Source: Leadbetterella sp031420365
GTDB taxonomy: Bacteria > Bacteroidota > Bacteroidia > Cytophagales > Spirosomataceae
Direction: 5' to 3'
Assembly (NCBI GenBank): GCA_031420365.1
Contig: JANOMP010000116.1
Coordinates: 1-8,833, forward strand
DNA length: 8,833 bases
The notes under the pieces were generated by a model. It did not search any database. It saw nothing but the letters and a program-made list of their open reading frames with translations, and was not told where the DNA came from. The first letter of the stretch is position 1. The number at the start of each line of letters is the position of its first letter. Positions 6,439 through 8,833 of the stretch are shown here, piece by piece. The translations under genes were made by a program, and so were the position numbers.

Positions 6439-8071
6439 TTTCTTCTATAAATTTTCCTAAAGTTTGATACTTTGAATATAGCTTTTTATAAATTTCTATG
6501 TATTCTAACCTTGGTTGATATTCGGCATCAAAGCCTGAACCCATGGCTTTTTGTGCATCTGCGATAGTAGCGTGGATACCTGCTGCAACGGAGGCATTCA
6601 TAGCGGCACCTAAAGCACAAGCCTGTTCCGACTTGACAACTTTAATGTTCATATTAAGCACATCTGATAAGGTTTGCATTACATATGGGGACTTTTTTGC
6701 TACTCCTCCTATTGCAATTACTTTTTCTATCGGAACACCTTCGTCAAGGAATCTATCAACAATGGCTTTTGAGCCAAATGCTGTCGCCTCTACTATCATT
6801 TTAAACATTTTCACTGCATCTGTACCCAAATTTAAACCTTTAAATGCAGCTTTGAGGGCATGATTTGCATCTGGAGTGCGACGACCATTTATCCAGTCTG
6901 TAGCAACAGGGTCATTTTCAGAAATAGGCAATTTTGACGCTTCATAGGAAAGATAGGGAATCAATTTTTCGGATAGCTGATTGGCTATATCTTCACCCAT
7001 TAATACTTTTACTGGCTCTGTGATAATTTTTTGAAACCATGCGTAATAATCACCGTAAGCAGATTGGCCCGCTTCCATGCCTAACATACCCGGAACAATA
7101 GAGCCATCTACCTGCCCACAGATACCTTTAATTAAAAGATGACCAATTTTTTCATTTGGAGCAATGAGCATATCACACGTTGAAGTACCCATTACTCTGA
7201 CAAATTCATACGGTTTTATTTCTGCACCCACGGCTCCCATGTGACAGTCGAATGCACCTACCCCTATAGTTACATCATTTGATAATTCAAGTTTTTTAGC
7301 CCATTCTTCCGATATTTTGCCCATTTCTATATCCGAAGTATATGTTACTTCGAAAAGCCTATCCCGAAGACCAGACAATATTGGGTCAAGTTTTGTAAGA
7401 AATTCTTCTGAGGGTAATCCTTCGAATTCTTCATGCCACATGGCCTTATGACCTGCGGCACAACGAGAGCGTTTTAAAGTTAAAGGGTTAGTATTTCCAG
7501 TGAGTACAGCCGACATCCAATCGCAGTGTTCTACCCAAGAAAAAGCATTTGCTCGGACTTTTTCGTCAATTCTTAAGGTATGCAAAATTTTAGCCCAAAA
7601 CCATTCAGAAGAGTATATACCTCCCTCATATTTTGTATAATCAATATTCCATTTGTGAGCTAAAGTATTGATTTCATCAGCTTCTGAATTGGCAGTATGG
7701 TCTTTCCATAAAATGAACATCGCATTTGGGTTCTCTTCGAATTCTGGCAGAAGAGAAAGGGGTGTGCCATTCTCATTTACTGCAACAATAGTTGAGCCTG
7801 TTGTATCTATAGATATTCCTTTTATTCCCTTTTTTATATCAGAAGATACAGAAGCTAAACACTCTTTTAGTGAATTTTCTAAAGCTTCAATATAATCAAC
7901 TGGATGTTGTCTAAACTGACTAATGGTTGCATTGCAGAATAAACCGTTTTTCCATCTCTGATATTCGCTTACGCTTGTTGCGAGACAATCTCCTGTGCTA
8001 GCATCTACTAACATTGTCCTCACAGAGTCTGTTCCAAAATCTACTCCAATTACAAAACCATTCTCTTTCAT
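6431..8071 (-). CDS. araB: L-ribulokinase (FGGY family)
   Basis: Cytoplasmic ATP-dependent kinase phosphorylating L-ribulose to L-ribulose-5-phosphate. It has 546 residues against about 566 in E. coli AraB. The two FGGY actin-like domains are evident: phosphate motif VIGVDFGTDSVR (7-18); AraB-type ISIDTTGSTIVAVN (86-99); ILWKDHTA (120-127), which is distinctive of ribulokinases; catalytic-base motif GVGAFDCHMG (270-279) with Asp275; VMGTSTCDM (293-301); GMEAGQSAYGDYYAWF (331-346); and the C-terminal adenosine-binding IAIGGVAKKSPYV (452-464). It is the first gene of the operon. The start is at 8071; the ATG sits about 40 nt downstream of a Bacteroidetes -7 box and has no clear Shine-Dalgarno sequence, as is usual in that phylum. 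AraB-type motifs and the araA/araD neighbours argue against xylulokinase. Confidence 0.96.
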   Translation of the reverse strand: MKENGFVIGVDFGTDSVRTMLVDASTGDCLATSVSEYQRWKNGLFCNATISQFRQHPVDYIEALENSLKECLASVSSDIKKGIKGISIDTTGSTIVAVNENGTPLSLLPEFEENPNAMFILWKDHTANSEADEINTLAHKWNIDYTKYEGGIYSSEWFWAKILHTLRIDEKVRANAFSWVEHCDWMSAVLTGNTNPLTLKRSRCAAGHKAMWHEEFEGLPSEEFLTKLDPILSGLRDRLFEVTYTSDIEMGKISEEWAKKLELSNDVTIGVGAFDCHMGAVGAEIKPYEFVRVMGTSTCDMLIAPNEKIGHLLIKGICGQVDGSIVPGMLGMEAGQSAYGDYYAWFQKIITEPVKVLMGEDIANQLSEKLIPYLSYEASKLPISENDPVATDWINGRRTPDANHALKAAFKGLNLGTDAVKMFKMIVEATAFGSKAIVDRFLDEGVPIEKVIAIGGVAKKSPYVMQTLSDVLNMNIKVVKSEQACALGAAMNASVAAGIHATIADAQKAMGSGFDAEYQPRLEYIEIYKKLYSKYQTLGKFIEEND

Positions 8072-8110
8072 TTCAAAAAAAAATTACAATAATTTCAAAA
8101 AAATAAAGTC

Positions 8111-8118
8111 CAAATATA
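8111..8118 (-). promoter_or_regulatory. Bacteroidetes-type -7 promoter element for the ara operon
   Basis: On the minus strand this reads TATATTTG, a perfect match to TAnnTTTG. It predicts transcription starting near 8104 and a leader of about 33 nt before araB. The -33 region (around 8138-8141) does not match TTTG well, which fits a promoter that is weak or dependent on the palindrome covering it. Confidence 0.6.
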
Positions 8119-8121
8119 AAT

Positions 8122-8151
8122 AAATGATTGTTAAATTAACGCTAATCATTT
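8122..8151. promoter_or_regulatory. Nested palindrome upstream of araB, candidate arabinose-regulator operator
   Basis: An 11-bp palindrome, GTTAAATTAAC (8130-8140), is flanked by 8-bp inverted arms, AAATGATT (8122-8129) and AATCATTT (8144-8151). The outer arms are offset by three extra bases (GCT, 8141-8143) on the right. It starts three bases upstream of the -7 box and covers the -33 region, the usual place for a repressor site. Bacteroidetes arabinose operons are known to be controlled by AraR, a Nudix-related repressor that binds a palindrome. I infer this is such a site but cannot confirm the consensus. Confidence 0.5.
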
Positions 8152-8179
8152 TATCTAAAACTTATAATAAAATAGATAA
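8151..8179. repeat. Short inverted repeat TTATCTA/TAGATAA
   Basis: TTATCTA (8151-8157) and TAGATAA (8173-8179) form a 7-bp inverted repeat with a 15-nt AT-rich spacer, directly upstream of the candidate operator and sharing its last base. It could be a second regulator site for the operon. At this AT content a chance match is also plausible. Confidence 0.3.
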
Positions 8180-8264
8180 TTTTAAAACCAAAAAAAAATA
8201 TTTAAACCAGAAATTAATATAGAAATTAACACTACTATCCGAAAGTTTTTATTTAAAAAAAGCC

Positions 8265-8322
8265 TGTAAAACCCGTAATTTTGAGAAACATTCAAAATTT
8301 CAAAAAATGCAGGAATTTTACA
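8265..8322. repeat. Nested inverted repeats at the start of the IS4-type remnant
   Basis: AATTTTGA (8277-8284) and TCAAAATT (8292-8299) form a perfect 8-bp stem with a 7-nt loop. This sits inside a second pair, TGTAAAA (8265-8271) and TTTTACA (8316-8322). The nest lies just before the transposase remnant at 8342, where the left end of an insertion sequence would be expected, so it may be its terminal region. No matching right end is visible in the window. Confidence 0.4.
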
Positions 8323-8341
8323 CGCGAAGTAAAAATACTAA

Positions 8342-8566
8342 AAAACCTTTATCCGCCAAATACTTGACCTTATTCCACATCATCTTTTAAGGAATCAGAT
8401 AAACAAGTTTAAGTCTGATAAAGGGTGTCATAAATATAAAACTTTCGATCAATTAGTTGCCTTAATGTTCGGACAGCTAGGCAAATATTATACACTTTCT
8501 GACATAAGTAGTGGATTATCAATATCAGAAAAACCTAAAATTGAAGCTGAGGCTCGAGTAAGATAA
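8342..8566 (+). pseudogene. Truncated N-terminus of an IS4-type (DUF4372-like) transposase
   Basis: An open frame of 74 codons with no start: an in-frame TAA lies at 8339-8341 and another stop at 8564-8566. It encodes TFIRQILDLIPHHLLRN, then KYKTFDQLVALMFGQLG and YYTLSDISSGLS. This matches the N-terminal domain placed before the DDE domain in many Bacteroidetes IS4-type transposases (F-x-Q-I/L near the start, a Lys-x-Phe/Thr-x-x-x-x-Q/H-x-x-x-M-x-F/Y-x-Q-L core, then S-x-R/S-D-I). After the Gly-Leu-Ser the usual sequence is lost and the frame ends, so the catalytic DDE part is absent. An ATG at 8307 opens a different frame that stops after 27 codons, so a frameshift or small deletion separates start and body. 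It is a relic that cannot encode a working enzyme. Confidence 0.7.
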
Positions 8567-8668
8567 TTGTTTTTTTTAGTATGATATTAAATCCGCAGGC
8601 AGTATATAAAAAGGAATCGAAAAAGCTTGAAAATCAATGACTTAAAATCTTTTTTCTTCCCCAAAAAA

Positions 8669-8684
8669 TCACTATATTTAGTGA
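8669..8684 (+). repeat. Hairpin just upstream of the transposase start
   Basis: TCACTA (8669-8674) and TAGTGA (8679-8684) pair perfectly around a TATT loop, ending 13 nt before the ATG at 8698. A hairpin in this place in an IS leader could limit translation from read-through transcripts, as known for some other insertion sequences. This role is inferred. Confidence 0.4.
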
Positions 8685-8697
8685 AATACCTTACGAG

Positions 8698-8833
8698 ATG
8701 AAAATTACAACAAGTTTAGAAAATATCCACTCTTTTGGTGGATTAAATTTTGTATCAGAACAATTCGATCAACTAAAATTGCCAGAATTAATTGCAAATA
8801 CATTAGGGAATCGCTCATTATTAGCTACTTATG
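8698..8833 (+). CDS. IS1380-family transposase, N-terminal part (cut by window edge)
   Basis: The first 45 codons of a DDE transposase, open to the end of the window. The N-terminus MKITTSLENIHSFGGLNFV, followed by a Leu-Pro-Glu-Leu-Ile stretch and LGNRSLLATY, fits the opening of IS1380-family transposases (DDE group 1). These typically begin Met-Lys-Ile-Thr, carry a Phe-Gly-Gly-Leu-Asn motif near residue 13, and have Leu-Gly-x-Arg about 25 residues later. The catalytic DDE residues lie beyond the window, so activity cannot be judged. The visible part has no stop or frameshift. The family call rests on a short segment from memory. Confidence 0.72.
   Translation, partial: MKITTSLENIHSFGGLNFVSEQFDQLKLPELIANTLGNRSLLATY

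Larger units (their letters stand above)
8567..8833 (+). mobile_element. Left part of an IS1380-type insertion sequence (runs off the window)
   Basis: The stretch between the end of the IS4-type relic and the transposase start at 8698 carries no other gene and is the expected place for the left terminal repeat. The exact end is not resolved: the GC-containing stretch CCGCAGGCAG (8593-8602) is one candidate. The right end lies beyond the window, so the terminal repeats cannot be paired. The element seems to have landed in, or next to, the IS4-type remnant. Confidence 0.5.

Noticed and set aside
8307..8390. ATG-started 27-codon frame before the IS4-type relic
   Set aside because: It is too short and its translation has no recognisable pattern beyond overlapping, in another frame, the transposase remnant. 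It is better viewed as the frameshifted start region of that pseudogene.
1..8833. CRISPR arrays, tRNA or rRNA genes
   Set aside because: I see no regularly spaced direct repeats, no tRNA-like cloverleaf and no rRNA-like sequence on either strand.

Overview
The window looks like a low-GC Bacteroidota (Bacteroidetes) chromosome segment. The evidence is the AT-rich base composition, the lack of clear Shine-Dalgarno sequences, a perfect Bacteroidetes-type -7 box (TAnnTTTG) in front of the main operon, an arabinose operon that uses a sodium-coupled SGLT-type transporter rather than an ABC system, and transposase relatives common in that phylum. This is inference; there is no rRNA or marker gene.

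Region 1 (1-2325, plus strand): a short non-coding leader, then a complete PIF1-like superfamily 1 helicase gene (177-2108) with a long C-terminal coiled coil. Right behind its stop codon lies a GC-rich island (about 2109-2304) full of nested foldbacks. Its wobble pairs favour a plus-strand RNA or single-stranded DNA structure. This is the least explained part of the window.

Region 2 (2326-2567): the zone between the convergent helicase gene and arabinose operon. It holds a perfect 13-bp inverted repeat and, on the minus strand, a decayed reading frame resembling the N-terminus of FdtA/QdtA-type sugar-nucleotide ketoisomerases.

Region 3 (2568-8151, minus strand): a compact L-arabinose utilisation operon transcribed araB - araA - araD - SSS symporter. 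The first three genes overlap by 8 and 4 bp and the last follows after 23 bp, so they are almost certainly one transcript. The symporter would import the sugar with Na+, AraA isomerises L-arabinose to L-ribulose, AraB phosphorylates it, and AraD epimerises L-ribulose-5-P to D-xylulose-5-P for the pentose phosphate pathway. Upstream of araB a -7 box (8111-8118) abuts a nested palindrome (8122-8151) placed where a repressor would block the promoter. No regulator gene is present in the window.

Region 4 (8152-8833): AT-rich spacer with small inverted repeats, then two plus-strand transposase traces: a truncated N-terminal piece of an IS4-type (DUF4372-like) transposase, and the start of an apparently intact IS1380-type transposase cut by the window edge. 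This end of the operon is therefore an insertion hot spot.
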